DNA of 64,000 nucleotides from JAXLYE01 sp046351595 (GTDB taxonomy: Bacteria; Myxococcota_A; Polyangia; Palsa-1104; JAEUJZ01). Made by a program: the position numbers and the translations under genes. The DNA lies in assembly GCA_046351595.1 (NCBI GenBank), contig JAXLYE010000006.1, positions 434,001 through 498,000 of the forward strand, written 5' to 3'. The notes under the pieces were generated by a model. The model was not told the origin of the DNA, made no database searches, and saw only the letters and a program-made list of their open reading frames with translations. This document shows, piece after piece, positions 12,906 to 20,135 of the stretch (within the stretch, counting starts at the first letter, position 1; the number at the start of each line of letters is the position of its first letter).

Positions 12906-13098
12906 CCGGCCGACGCTCCGGCTTGTCCCACGAGCGCGGCTCTCGTCGCTGCGCGGTCGACGGAATCCGGGACAGGGCCCGTCAGCTTCCGGGCTCGCGC
13001 CGGCGCCTGGACACGTGGCGTCCGCACGGAGCCAGGCCCGGGAAGCGGCGGCCGGGATCGACGGAGTGCTCCAGCAGGCAGAGGGCGAAGCAGCCGGC

Positions 13099-13127
13099 CC
13101 AATTTTGAAAATGACTATCAAAATTGG
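13099..13127 (+). promoter_or_regulatory. Fur-box-like operator within a perfect inverted repeat
   Basis: CCAATTTTGA (13099-13108) and TCAAAATTGG (13118-13127) form a perfect 10-bp inverted repeat with a 9-base centre. The centre and inner arms read TGAAAATGACTATCA (13106-13120), matching the 7-1-7 Fur consensus TGATAATNATTATCA at 12 of 14 fixed positions. It is the most AT-rich spot in the neighbourhood and ends 53 bases before the ATG of the haem-type lipoprotein. Regulation by iron is an inference. Confidence 0.5.
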
Positions 13128-13180
13128 ATTTCATCCGTCGCCGCGCGCACCTAGAATCGCCGGGCTTGGAGGTCCACAGC

Positions 13181-13900
13181 ATGCAGCTCAAGTCCCGTTC
13201 GGCCAGCTGGCTCCTGGCGCTGGTGCCCCTCGGTCTTTTGGCGTGCAAGGCCGACTCCGTCGAATATTTCGGGCGATGGGAGGACACGCCCGATGGCGGC
13301 GGACCGCACGATGCGGCGCTCCCGGACGCGTCCGCGCCGGATGCCGGGCAGAAGACCTGCAGCCCCGCGGTCGCCGGCCTGGGCCGGAACCGTCCGCCGC
13401 TGCCCACGGGCCGCACGCCCGACGATGACGATGACGACGATGACGACGATGAGGATGACGACGACGACAAGCACCTGACGCCGGATCCGCGGTGCCGCTC
13501 GGGCTGGCGCTGGACCGGCGGCGAGCACGAGTCGTCCCTGATGCAGCCGGGCTCGGACTGCATCGACTGCCACAGCCGCCGCCGCGGCGACGCGCCCGCC
13601 TTGGCGCTGGCCGGCACGGTGTACGGAGCGGCAAACGAGCCGACGGACTGCCTGGGCGTCGCCGGCGCCACGGTCCGCATCACGGACGCCGCCGGGCAGC
13701 GCCTGGACCTGGTCAGCAACCGCGCCGGCAACTTCTACATCACGAGCAAGAAGGCGCGCATCGCCCTGCCGTTCCGCGCCGAGATCCTGTTCGCGGACCG
13801 CACGCGCAAGATGATGTCCGCGCAGTGCCGTACGAGCTGCAACTCGTGCCACACGCAGACCGGACAGGAACAGGCCCCGGGGCGCATCCTCATTCCCTGA
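13181..13900 (+). CDS. lipoprotein with two CXXCH haem motifs and a carboxypeptidase-regulatory-like domain
   Basis: 239 residues. Starts MQLKSRSASWLLALVPLGLL followed by the lipobox Cys (LLAC), so it should be a lipoprotein. An Asp-rich tract (ten Asp, Glu, five Asp) precedes a folded part. CIDCH and CNSCH are two CXXCH motifs, near the start and end of that domain, enclosing a beta-sandwich-like segment (AGTVYGAANEPTDCLGVAGA, GATVRITDAAGQRL, RAGNFYI). This layout is seen in myxobacterial surface proteins; c-type haem attachment is inferred from CXXCH. GGAGG (13168-13172) lies 8 bases before ATG 13181, which is preferred to the upstream in-frame ATG 13124. A Fur-like operator is upstream, so iron control is plausible. 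Confidence 0.75.
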   Translation: MQLKSRSASWLLALVPLGLLACKADSVEYFGRWEDTPDGGGPHDAALPDASAPDAGQKTCSPAVAGLGRNRPPLPTGRTPDDDDDDDDDDEDDDDDKHLTPDPRCRSGWRWTGGEHESSLMQPGSDCIDCHSRRRGDAPALALAGTVYGAANEPTDCLGVAGATVRITDAAGQRLDLVSNRAGNFYITSKKARIALPFRAEILFADRTRKMMSAQCRTSCNSCHTQTGQEQAPGRILIP

Positions 13901-13972
13901 TCGGGGCCGCGCTCCCGAGCAGCGCAGCGCGTCCCGCGACCCGTCACCCCGGGCGCGACGCGGGGTTCGCAG

Positions 13973-14626
13973 CTACTTGGGGCAGCCGGCGGCGACGCAC
14001 TCGCCGAAGTCGCTGCAGCCGTAGCTGTTGCACTTGCCCGCGGCGCTGTGCCAGCAGCCGTAGTTGTTGCAGCCGCCGCCGTTGCGCCAGCAGCCGTAGT
14101 TGTTGCAGCCGGCGGTGGCGCTGTGCCAGCAGCCGTAGTTGTTGCAGCCGCCGCCCGAGCCGTACCAGCAGCCGTAGGTGTTGCAGCCGCCGCCGCTCGT
14201 CCAGCAGCCGTAGCTGCTGCAGCCGCCGCCGCTCGTCCAGCAGCCGTAGGAGTTGCAGCCGCCGGCAGCGCCGCTGCGGCCGTTTGTGGCCAGGCACTGG
14301 ATGACCTCCCAGGGGCTCAGCAGGCCCGCGCAGTCCGCGACCTCCTCGGGCGTGTAGCGCTTGTTGACGATGGCGCGCACGCACGACAGGAGCAGCGCCG
14401 GACCGCCGAGGCGCTCGCAGGCGCCGATGGCCACGCGGTCGATGTAGCTGGTGGCGACGGCGCTGAAGCAGTCGGCGGCCGGCGCGCCCTTGAGCGAGCC
14501 GCACGCCTTCTCGGCCGACGACGGAGTCACGGCAGCAGCCGGCGCGCCGCCCAGCAGGGACGCAGCCAAGAGGAACGCAGCCAGGAGGGAGGCAGGGAGG
14601 AACCGGAACGGGCGTCTGTGTCGCAT
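13973..14626 (-). CDS. secreted Cys/Gly-rich protein with eight CxxYGC(W) repeats
   Basis: 217 residues. Signal peptide in MRHRRPFRFLPASLLAAFLL to about APAAA. A helical middle of about 90 residues has five Cys (KACGSL, ADCFSA, GACERL, LSCVRA, ADCAGL). The C-terminal half is a tandem array of about 13 residues, G-C-N-x-Y-G-C-W-x(4)-G-G: seven end YGCW and the last ends YGCS, followed by GECVAAGC. Two Cys per repeat suggest a disulfide-stapled or metal-binding rod. AAGGAG lies 8 bases before the ATG at 14626; the longer upstream frame is not supported. I do not recognise the family. It diverges from the AraC gene. Confidence 0.7.
   Translation of the reverse strand: MRHRRPFRFLPASLLAAFLLAASLLGGAPAAAVTPSSAEKACGSLKGAPAADCFSAVATSYIDRVAIGACERLGGPALLLSCVRAIVNKRYTPEEVADCAGLLSPWEVIQCLATNGRSGAAGGCNSYGCWTSGGGCSSYGCWTSGGGCNTYGCWYGSGGGCNNYGCWHSATAGCNNYGCWRNGGGCNNYGCWHSAAGKCNSYGCSDFGECVAAGCPK
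14011..14260 (-). repeat. in-frame tandem repeat coding for CxxYGCW units
   Basis: About eight imperfect units of 33-39 bases, each containing a near-identical core that reads (minus strand) TGCAACNNCTACGGCTGCTGG. Because units are multiples of three, gain or loss would change the number of peptide repeats without a frameshift. Confidence 0.75.
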
Positions 14627-14889
14627 CGCAGAGCTCCTTGAGGGCAAGCGGGAGGATTCCCGGTGTCTTTTTGCACGCCGCGGGGTCGCTGTCAGCTGGA
14701 CGCGCGCGCCCGGCGCACAGGAAGATGCGCGCATGCTCGCGCACGGGCCGCTCTGGTTGGTACGAGGTCTTGTTCCCAGTCTCGGGTTCGGTACGCCAGC
14801 GGCACGCGCGCCGACGCAGGCAGAGCCGCCCGAGCGTCCGACCGGCGCGTCGCCGATCGAGCGATTCCCAGAGTGCGTCCGGAGTCGAC

Positions 14890-15381
14890 ATGAAGAGTGA
14901 CCCCGCGAGCCAGGACCCGGAGCTGCTGCGCCGCCTGCTGCGTGCCAAGGATCGGATGGACGCCGCCTCGCACGAAGAGTGGCCCGTGCAGCGGCTGGCG
15001 CGCGTGAGCGGGGTTTCGGAAGCGCACTTCGCGCGGTCGTTCAAGCAGGCCTTCGGGCTGCCGCCGCACCGCTACCTGCTGACGCGGCGCATCGAGCGGG
15101 CGACGGCGCTGCTCCGCGACACCGACCTGCCCGTCACCGAGATCGCCTTCCAGACGGGGTGGGAGAGCCTGGGCACGTTCGGGCGGACCTTCCGTGACAT
15201 CACCGGCGAGAGCCCAAGCGCGCTCCGGGCACGCGCGCGGGCCGCGGCGCACGAGCTCGACCGCGTGCCGGCCTGCGTGCTGCGCGCCGCGCACCGGCCC
15301 GACCTCACAATCGCAGTTTCGGAGAAGCGGCGCCGCGGCGCGGGCCCTATAAACGGCTCCGAAGAAAAGGAGTCCCAATGA
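14890..15381 (+). CDS. AraC-family transcriptional regulator (DNA-binding domain only)
   Basis: 163 residues consisting of an AraC/XylS DNA-binding domain with two helix-turn-helix units: WPVQRLARVSGVSEAHFARS and LPVTEIAFQTGWESLGTFGR, followed by TFRDITGESPSALR. No N-terminal effector domain is present. The gene stop overlaps the ATG of the VOC gene (ATGA), so the two are cotranslated; AraC-type regulators of this short class often sit directly before a VOC/glyoxalase gene. The start at ATG 14890 follows GGAG. TATAAA at 15348-15353, within the end of the gene, might add an internal promoter for the VOC gene. Effector unknown. Confidence 0.85.
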   Translation: MKSDPASQDPELLRRLLRAKDRMDAASHEEWPVQRLARVSGVSEAHFARSFKQAFGLPPHRYLLTRRIERATALLRDTDLPVTEIAFQTGWESLGTFGRTFRDITGESPSALRARARAAAHELDRVPACVLRAAHRPDLTIAVSEKRRRGAGPINGSEEKESQ

Positions 15382-15785
15382 GCCACGGTGTCGAAGTTGT
15401 CGGTCTGTATGTCCACGATCAAGATGAAGCGCTCGAGTTCTACGTCGAGAAGCTCGGGTTCCGCGTCCACACGGACGTGCGCAACGGAGACTATCGCTGG
15501 CTCACGATCCAGCACCCGGAGCAGCCGTCGTTCCAGCTCGGCCTCTATGTGCCGGGTCCGCCGGTGCATGATGCGGCGACGGCGCAGTCGCTGCGCGCGC
15601 TGGTGGCCAAGGGCGCGATGCCGCCGCTCGTGCTGGTCGTTCCCGACTGCCGCGCGGCCTGCGAGCGGATGCGCGCGCGCGGCGTCGAGCTCACGCAGGA
15701 GCCGATCGAGCGCTTCGGCACCGTCGACGCCGGGATCCGCGATCCGTCGGGGAACGGCTGGAAGGTGATCGAGCGGCGCGGCTGA
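15378..15785 (+). CDS. VOC (glyoxalase/bleomycin-resistance fold) family protein
   Basis: 135 residues with the paired beta-alpha-beta-beta-beta layout: VEVVGLYVHDQDEALEFYVE, KLGFRVHTDVRNGDYRWLTI, and in the second half LVLVVPDCRAACERMRARGV, then GTVDAGIRDPSGNGWKVIE. The (R/D)DPSGNxW ending is typical of VOC proteins. Members are metal enzymes or small-molecule binding proteins; the substrate cannot be told from the sequence. A strong AAAAGGAG precedes the ATG. Coupled to the AraC regulator upstream, which probably controls it. Confidence 0.85.
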   Translation: MSHGVEVVGLYVHDQDEALEFYVEKLGFRVHTDVRNGDYRWLTIQHPEQPSFQLGLYVPGPPVHDAATAQSLRALVAKGAMPPLVLVVPDCRAACERMRARGVELTQEPIERFGTVDAGIRDPSGNGWKVIERRG

Positions 15786-15830
15786 GGGAGGCGCGGCTCC
15801 GCCGGAATCGGGCGGCCGCGCTCCCAGAGC

Positions 15831-16118
15831 TCAGCCGGGCGGCGGTCTGCGCAGGGAGTCGGACTTGGGCTGCGGCTGCAGCATCACGGTGCGCCCGCTC
15901 TGCGCGGCCTGGTAGCCGTACGGCGTCGAGCACGAGGCTATGAAGCCGGACGGGAAGCGGAGCAGGAACTCCATGTGCTCCTCGACCTCGGCGAAGCGCG
16001 GATCGTTGGGCGTGCTCCACATCAGCGCCGCGACCTCGCTCGGCTCCTCACCGCTCAGGTAGCGCGCGGCGTTCAGGCAGTAGATGCCGATGTCGGGCAG
16101 CGCACCGCCGCCGGACAT
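15831..16118 (-). pseudogene. remnant of a Gfo/Idh/MocA-type sugar oxidoreductase
   Basis: An open frame of 95 residues carries SGGGALPDIGIYCLNAARYL, EEPSEVAALMWSTPNDPRF and FPSGFIASCSTPYGY, which match the start of the C-terminal domain of Gfo/Idh/MocA oxidoreductases. Normal members have about 350-380 residues. The NAD-binding N-terminal domain is absent: immediately upstream is the end of the peroxiredoxin gene. After GYQ the sequence stops resembling the family and ends in a Pro/Arg run. Truncated at both ends, so not expected to be an active enzyme. Confidence 0.7.
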
Positions 16119-16144
16119 CGACTTCTTCAGCCCGCGCGCGGCGG

Positions 16145-16732
16145 CTATTTCTTGGCGCGCCGCAGGTCGCGCACGGCGTTCCGGATCGCCTGGGCCCAGT
16201 CAGCGAGGCGCGGCAGCACGATGCGGGGTCGCGAGGGGGGCGGCGGGGACTGCAGACCCGCGCGCAGGAACTCCAGCAGCCCATCGATCCGCGCGCGTGC
16301 GGCGGTACGCTCGAGCGAGCGGAAGCGGACCGTGCGATCGCGGTCGAGGACGAACGTCGCCGGATAGGCGATGCCGCCGCGCTCGTGCGGATTGAGGAGT
16401 CCCCAGGGCGGCAGCACCTGGCGCTCGGGATCACACAGGAAGGTCGCACCGGAGCCCAGGCTCGCCTTGAGCGCGGCCGAGTCCGATGGCGAGTCGACCG
16501 ACAGCGCCGCGACCCCGATGCCGAGGGCGTTCAGCTCGTCCTGGTGCTTGGCGTACTCCGCCAACTGGCGGAGACAGAAGGGTCACCAGTGACCGCGGTA
16601 GAAGATCAGCACCTGCGGGCGGCGCTGGCACAGGGCGCTCAGCGTCTGCCGGGCGCCGTCGCTGTCCGTGACCTCGAAGTCGGGAGCCGTCTCGCCGGGG
16701 GCCGGCGGCTGTACGTCGTTCTCACTCGCCAT
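16145..16732 (-). CDS. peroxiredoxin-like (AhpC/TSA) selenoprotein, TGA-coded Sec at active site
   Basis: Reading through one in-frame TGA (16583-16585) gives 195 residues from ATG 16732 (MASENDVQPPAPGETAPDFE). The TGA is codon 50 in FYRGHWUPFC, exactly where AhpC/TSA-like peroxiredoxins have the catalytic Cys of WCPFC; C53 is the second CxxC residue. Thioredoxin-fold homology runs without a break on both sides: LIFYRGHW before, LRQLAEYAKHQDELNALGIG then PATFVLDRDRTVRF after. A perfect 7-bp stem with an AGUU loop starts 9 bases after the TGA (16556-16573), as in bacterial SECIS elements. Role: thiol/selenol peroxidase or thioredoxin-like reductase. No selA, selB, selC or selD is in this window. 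The alternative is a nonsense mutation in a decaying gene. Confidence 0.75.
16556..16585 (-). promoter_or_regulatory. UGA codon with bacterial SECIS-like hairpin
   Basis: After the UGA (16585-16583) come 9 bases, then CUCCGCC (16573-16567), loop AGUU (16566-16563) and GGCGGAG (16562-16556), a perfect 7-bp stem. The apical loop starts 16 bases after the UGA and has G at its second position; known bacterial SECIS elements have a UGA-loop distance of about 16-37 and a G in the first two loop positions. The loop uses TTG for Leu, a codon rarely used in neighbouring genes. Confidence 0.65.
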
Positions 16733-16942
16733 GTCAGCAGCCTAACACCAGCGGCCCGATGTTTCATGCGGCCGCACCATCCGTCGCGCCGCGCGCGGAC
16801 CTGGCGACGGAGCAGCGGCCTGCCTGGTGGTTAGATGACTCGGCGATCTGCATCCCTCCCAGAAGCCGGCCAGACACCGGATGATGTCGGCCACGGCGAG
16901 CATAGTATGTCGCCTCCCAACCCCAGAAAAGGAGAGACAGGA

Positions 16943-17692
16943 ATGCGCCACTTTTTTGCGCTCGTCATCGGTATGTCGCTGGTCGGATGCGGAGCAGACT
17001 CCGTCGAGGAGAGCGTCGAGGTCGCCGCCGCGTCGGCAAGCAGACCCGATCTGATCGTCGAGAGCATCACGCGGGATGCGACCTATTACAAGGTCCGGTA
17101 CTGTAACGTAGGAACGGGATCGAGCAGCGCGTCCTTCACGATCAAGCTGACCAATACGCTGACCGGCGAGGCGTTCACCTCGAACCCGATCTATCCGTAC
17201 TCCGTTCCGGCTCCCGGAACGTGCGCCACGACCGGCGGCTTCACCTGCGGGCTGATCGGCGATCCGTCGTGCAGCCAGTGCATGCGCGTCGAGGCCGTGG
17301 TCGACTCGGGCAGGCGCGTCACGGAGGCGAGCGAGTCGAACAACCGACAGACCGCCACCATCGGCTGCCTGCCGGATCTGGTCCTCTCGGACATCACGCG
17401 CGAGGCTCCGTACTACCGCGCGAAGGTCTGTAACAACGGGCTGGGCACGAGCAGCTCGACCTTCACCGTGCAGCTGACCAACGCCTCGACGGGAGAGTCC
17501 TTCACGTCGAACCCGCTGTATCCCTACTCCGTGCCCGCTCCGGGCAGCTGCGTGACGACGGGCGGCATGACGTGCGGGCTGATCGGGGACAAGGTCTGCG
17601 CAGCGTCCATCGACGTCACCGGCAAGGTCGACCCGGTCGACTCCGTGGCCGAGGCGAGCGAGTCGAACAATACGCTCACCGTCGGGTTCTAG
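16943..17692 (+). CDS. lipoprotein with two CARDB-like domains
   Basis: 249 residues. MRHFFALVIGMSLVGCGADS is a lipoprotein signal with lipobox LVGC. The rest is two tandem copies of about 105 residues: RPDLIVESITRDATYYKVRY and LPDLVLSDITREAPYYRAKV begin the copies, and both contain FTSNPxYPYSVPAPG, TCGLIGD and VxEASESNN. This is a recent internal duplication of a CARDB (cell-adhesion-related, Ig-like) domain with four Cys each. GGAGAG (16931-16936) precedes ATG 16943; the longer upstream frame lacks a signal. Probably surface exposed; ligand unknown. Confidence 0.8.
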   Translation: MRHFFALVIGMSLVGCGADSVEESVEVAAASASRPDLIVESITRDATYYKVRYCNVGTGSSSASFTIKLTNTLTGEAFTSNPIYPYSVPAPGTCATTGGFTCGLIGDPSCSQCMRVEAVVDSGRRVTEASESNNRQTATIGCLPDLVLSDITREAPYYRAKVCNNGLGTSSSTFTVQLTNASTGESFTSNPLYPYSVPAPGSCVTTGGMTCGLIGDKVCAASIDVTGKVDPVDSVAEASESNNTLTVGF

Positions 17693-17725
17693 CGCGCGTC
17701 CGCCGCCGGTACGCGAGCGGGTCCT

Positions 17726-18637
17726 TCAGGGCGAGGCGAGGAACCAGTCGACGACGGCCTTGGGGGACTCCGGAATCCACTCGTGGCTGGCCAGGTCGCG
17801 GACGATCAGCCGGGTCTTGTGTCCCTCTGCAGCCAGCCGCGCGCGGTAGCCCTCAACGGTCCACACGGGAACCAGCGGATCCAGCAGCCCGGCCAGGAAC
17901 AGCGTCGGCGGATGGCTGGCCGGCAGCGGCGGCACGAAGCACAGCGGACCGACCGGGCAGGTCGCGTACGAGGCGGACTGGATCGCCAGCGCCTTGAAGC
18001 GGCCCGGGTAGCTTACCGCCATGCGGCTGGTCATGTAACCGCCGCTCGAGATCCCGGCCGCATACAGGCGCAGCGGGTCGAGCGCGCCGAACGTACCGCT
18101 CTCGATCGCGTCGAAGATGGCGAGCATGAAGCTGTGATCCGGGGACAGCTCCCAGGCGACCGACCAGGGCGGGATGTCGGTGTCCCAGAACGTCGTCCCG
18201 ACCAGGTGCGTCTGCGGCGCCAGCACCGCGAAGCCCGCGTCGAGCAGCTGCTTCACGGTGAGCCCTTGATAGTAGGCGCCGAACGGCTCGCCCTGGACTC
18301 CCTGGAAGCACAGCTCGGCGCTGAAGAAGGAGCCCTGGAACAGCAGCACCACCGGCCAGCCGCCCGCCGGCGGCGTGCCCAGCGGCTGCTGGAAGTAGAC
18401 GCGCCGCTTGACGAGGCCGAGTCGGTCCACCTGCAGGTCGCGGTGCTCGTAGGTGCAGTGGACCGAGATCGCAGTCTCTGTGCACCGGGAGCTGCCCAAG
18501 AGCGCCTGCGCGCTCTGGCTTTCCGGATCGCCGGTCGGGAGTCCGCAGCTCGATAGGAGTGCGAGGCCGCAGAGGGAACGGAAGAGGGAGCGGGAGAGGG
18601 AACGGGAACGGGAACGGGAACGGAGCGCTGCGCGCAT
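17726..18637 (-). CDS. PHA-depolymerase-like esterase lipoprotein
   Basis: 303 residues. Lipoprotein signal with lipobox LLSSCG after an Arg/Ser repeat. Alpha/beta-hydrolase features: GWPVVLLFQGSFFSAELCFQ (strand and oxyanion region), nucleophile motif GISSGGYMTSRM (G-x-S-x-G), acid in AGLLDPLVPV, His in DLASHEWIPES. This matches extracellular short-chain PHA depolymerases and related esterases. The polymer is inferred; other esters are possible. The start ATG 18637 follows GAGGTG. A GGGAAC hexamer run (18590-18622) codes the RSRSRS part of the signal peptide. A phaR-type gene lies elsewhere in the window, so a link to PHA is conceivable. Confidence 0.75.
   Translation of the reverse strand: MRAALRSRSRSRSLSRSLFRSLCGLALLSSCGLPTGDPESQSAQALLGSSRCTETAISVHCTYEHRDLQVDRLGLVKRRVYFQQPLGTPPAGGWPVVLLFQGSFFSAELCFQGVQGEPFGAYYQGLTVKQLLDAGFAVLAPQTHLVGTTFWDTDIPPWSVAWELSPDHSFMLAIFDAIESGTFGALDPLRLYAAGISSGGYMTSRMAVSYPGRFKALAIQSASYATCPVGPLCFVPPLPASHPPTLFLAGLLDPLVPVWTVEGYRARLAAEGHKTRLIVRDLASHEWIPESPKAVVDWFLASP
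18590..18622. repeat. GGGAAC hexamer tandem repeat in signal peptide
   Basis: Four to five GGGAAC units, preceded by a degenerate purine-rich extension (GGGAGC, GGGAGA) from about 18575. Read on the minus strand it codes RSRSRS at the start of the PHA-depolymerase-like lipoprotein. Hexamer changes keep frame but would alter the charge of the signal peptide. Confidence 0.6.
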
Positions 18638-18826
18638 GGGACACCTCACGCGTGGAAAGGCGCAGCGTAGTGCACCGCAGATGCGCGGCGGTAGTGGGTT
18701 TTGGGAGCCCAAGGTGACACCGCGGCGGGCGCTGTCGCACGGAGCATCCGATGTCCGCTGCCTTCCGTCGGTGTGCGCGCGCCAACAAGCTTATTTCTTC
18801 CGTGCAAGACAGATAAAATCAAACCG

Positions 18827-19135
18827 ATGCGCCCGGATAAGGACGCCAAGGCAGCCCGCACCGCACTGGCGGATCTCATCCGGGAAGTTGTCCGCGCGGA
18901 GCTGCGTGCGGTCGGTCTGGTTCCCTCCGCGGCGAATACAGAAGCGGAGGAAGGCATGAGTCCGACATGTCCCAAATCCGAATCGAAGGACCCTACCGCC
19001 ACGGCGACAAGTGGCGATGTCGATTGGTACTCGCTGGGCGCCGCATGTGGTGCCGACCTAGCGCTCCGAGCCCGGAGGCCGCTCGAACGGTCGCCGAAGG
19101 CGCAGCGCGCGCCGCGGCGCAGCAGGGCGGGCTGA
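18827..19135 (+). CDS. small protein overlapping the integrase start
   Basis: 102-codon frame beginning MRPDKDAKAARTALADLIRE, then VVRAELRAVGLVPS, a charged amphipathic helix of the kind seen in small proteins encoded before integrases in myxobacterial elements. The TAAAAT at 18814-18819 would place the transcript start at about the ATG, giving a leaderless message. From 18967 on the frame overlaps the integrase and becomes Pro/Arg-rich, so only the first 45 residues look like a real domain; ATG 18956 in the same frame follows GGAGGAAGG too closely to be the start. An excisionase-like role is speculative. Confidence 0.35.
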   Translation: MRPDKDAKAARTALADLIREVVRAELRAVGLVPSAANTEAEEGMSPTCPKSESKDPTATATSGDVDWYSLGAACGADLALRARRPLERSPKAQRAPRRSRAG

Positions 19136-20043
19136 CCGTACGCGAGGCCATCGCGCGCTACGAGCAGCACCAGCGCGACAAGGGCAGCCGCACCGGCTCG
19201 CTCAGGCACTGGCGCCTGGCGCTGAGCCGCTTCTTCGCGCCCTACCTCGACAAGACGCTGGCGACGCTGACCCCGGTGCGCTGCGCCGAGTGTTATGCGC
19301 AGCTGCGCAGCGAGCCGAGCGAGCGAACCGGCGAGCCGCTGAGCGTCGATACCCACCGCGGCTTCCTCGACAAGTCCAAGGGCTTCCTTAATTTCTGCGT
19401 CGAGAGCGGGTGGCTGAGCACGAACCCGCTGGCCGACGTCAAGGGCCTGGGGCGGCGGCGCAAGGGCAAGGCGCAGCTGCGCATCGACGAGGCGCGGAAG
19501 CTGTACCAGGTGGCCCTGGAGCGCGCCCAGAGCGGAGACGACGGCGCCGCGGCCGTGCTGGTCGGGCTGCTCATGGGCTTCCGTCCGGGCGAGGCCGCGA
19601 GCCGCACCGCGCGCGACCTCGACGACGGCGGGCGCATCCTCTGGGTCGACGACACCGACACGTTCGACAAGAAGACCGAGAGCAGCCGGCGCGCGGTGCA
19701 GGTGCCGGAGCCGCTGCAGCCCATCCTGCGCGCGCTCGCCCGCGACAAGGTCGGCGCCGCGCTGCTCTGGTCGCTCCCCGACGGTCGCGCCCACGGCAGC
19801 ACGTGGGTGAACCGCCAGGCCGAGCGGCTGTGCGCGCTGGCCGGCGTGCCGCGCGTCTGCGCCCACTCCTTCCGCGGGCTGCACGCGACGACCGCGCTGC
19901 ACGCCGGCGCGACGCCCGAGCTCGTGGCGACCGCGCTCGGTCACGAGTCGGCGGCGATGACGCTGCGTCACTACGCCGCGCCCGGCAGCAAGCAGGCCAG
20001 CGATCAGATAGCGCGCGTGCGGGTCCTGCGCGCTTCGAAGTGA
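18967..20043 (+). CDS. int: tyrosine recombinase/integrase
   Basis: 358 residues. N-terminal beta-rich arm-binding part (MSQIRIEGPYRHGDKWRCRL), SAM-like core-binding domain (about 55-140, LTVREAIARYEQHQRDKGS), and catalytic domain with a full active site: Arg in LLMGFRPGEA, Lys in FDKKTESSRRAVQV, H-x-x-R in HSFRGLH, His in LGHES, and the nucleophile Tyr in LRHYAAPG. Cuts and rejoins DNA at the attachment core for integration and excision. GGAGGAAGG (18946-18954) lies 12 bases upstream of the ATG. Ends 92 bases before the right attachment core. All catalytic residues are present, so the element may still excise. Confidence 0.9.
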   Translation: MSQIRIEGPYRHGDKWRCRLVLAGRRMWCRPSAPSPEAARTVAEGAARAAAQQGGLTVREAIARYEQHQRDKGSRTGSLRHWRLALSRFFAPYLDKTLATLTPVRCAECYAQLRSEPSERTGEPLSVDTHRGFLDKSKGFLNFCVESGWLSTNPLADVKGLGRRRKGKAQLRIDEARKLYQVALERAQSGDDGAAAVLVGLLMGFRPGEAASRTARDLDDGGRILWVDDTDTFDKKTESSRRAVQVPEPLQPILRALARDKVGAALLWSLPDGRAHGSTWVNRQAERLCALAGVPRVCAHSFRGLHATTALHAGATPELVATALGHESAAMTLRHYAAPGSKQASDQIARVRVLRASK

Positions 20044-20135
20044 CCTTGTCCCAGACCGGTCCCAGCGCGCTCCCGGGCTCCCTCCCCTGCCCTGTTCCCG
20101 ACGGGCTTGCGCGAGCTGCTCAGGAGCGCCTGCTC

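Noticed and set aside
12906..13121. N-terminal extension of the Sel1 gene as a real start
   Set aside because: The residues are Pro/Arg/Ser-rich, lack a signal peptide and Sel1 features, and the true N-terminal half is found at 20136-20434.
13419..13468. Frameshift or sequencing artefact at the GAC repeat coding poly-Asp
   Set aside because: The run stays in frame and the downstream CXXCH domain is intact, so it is a real Asp-rich linker.
16583..16585. TGA as a simple nonsense mutation
   Set aside because: Not excluded, but the exact CxxC position, uninterrupted homology on both sides and the SECIS-like hairpin favour selenocysteine.
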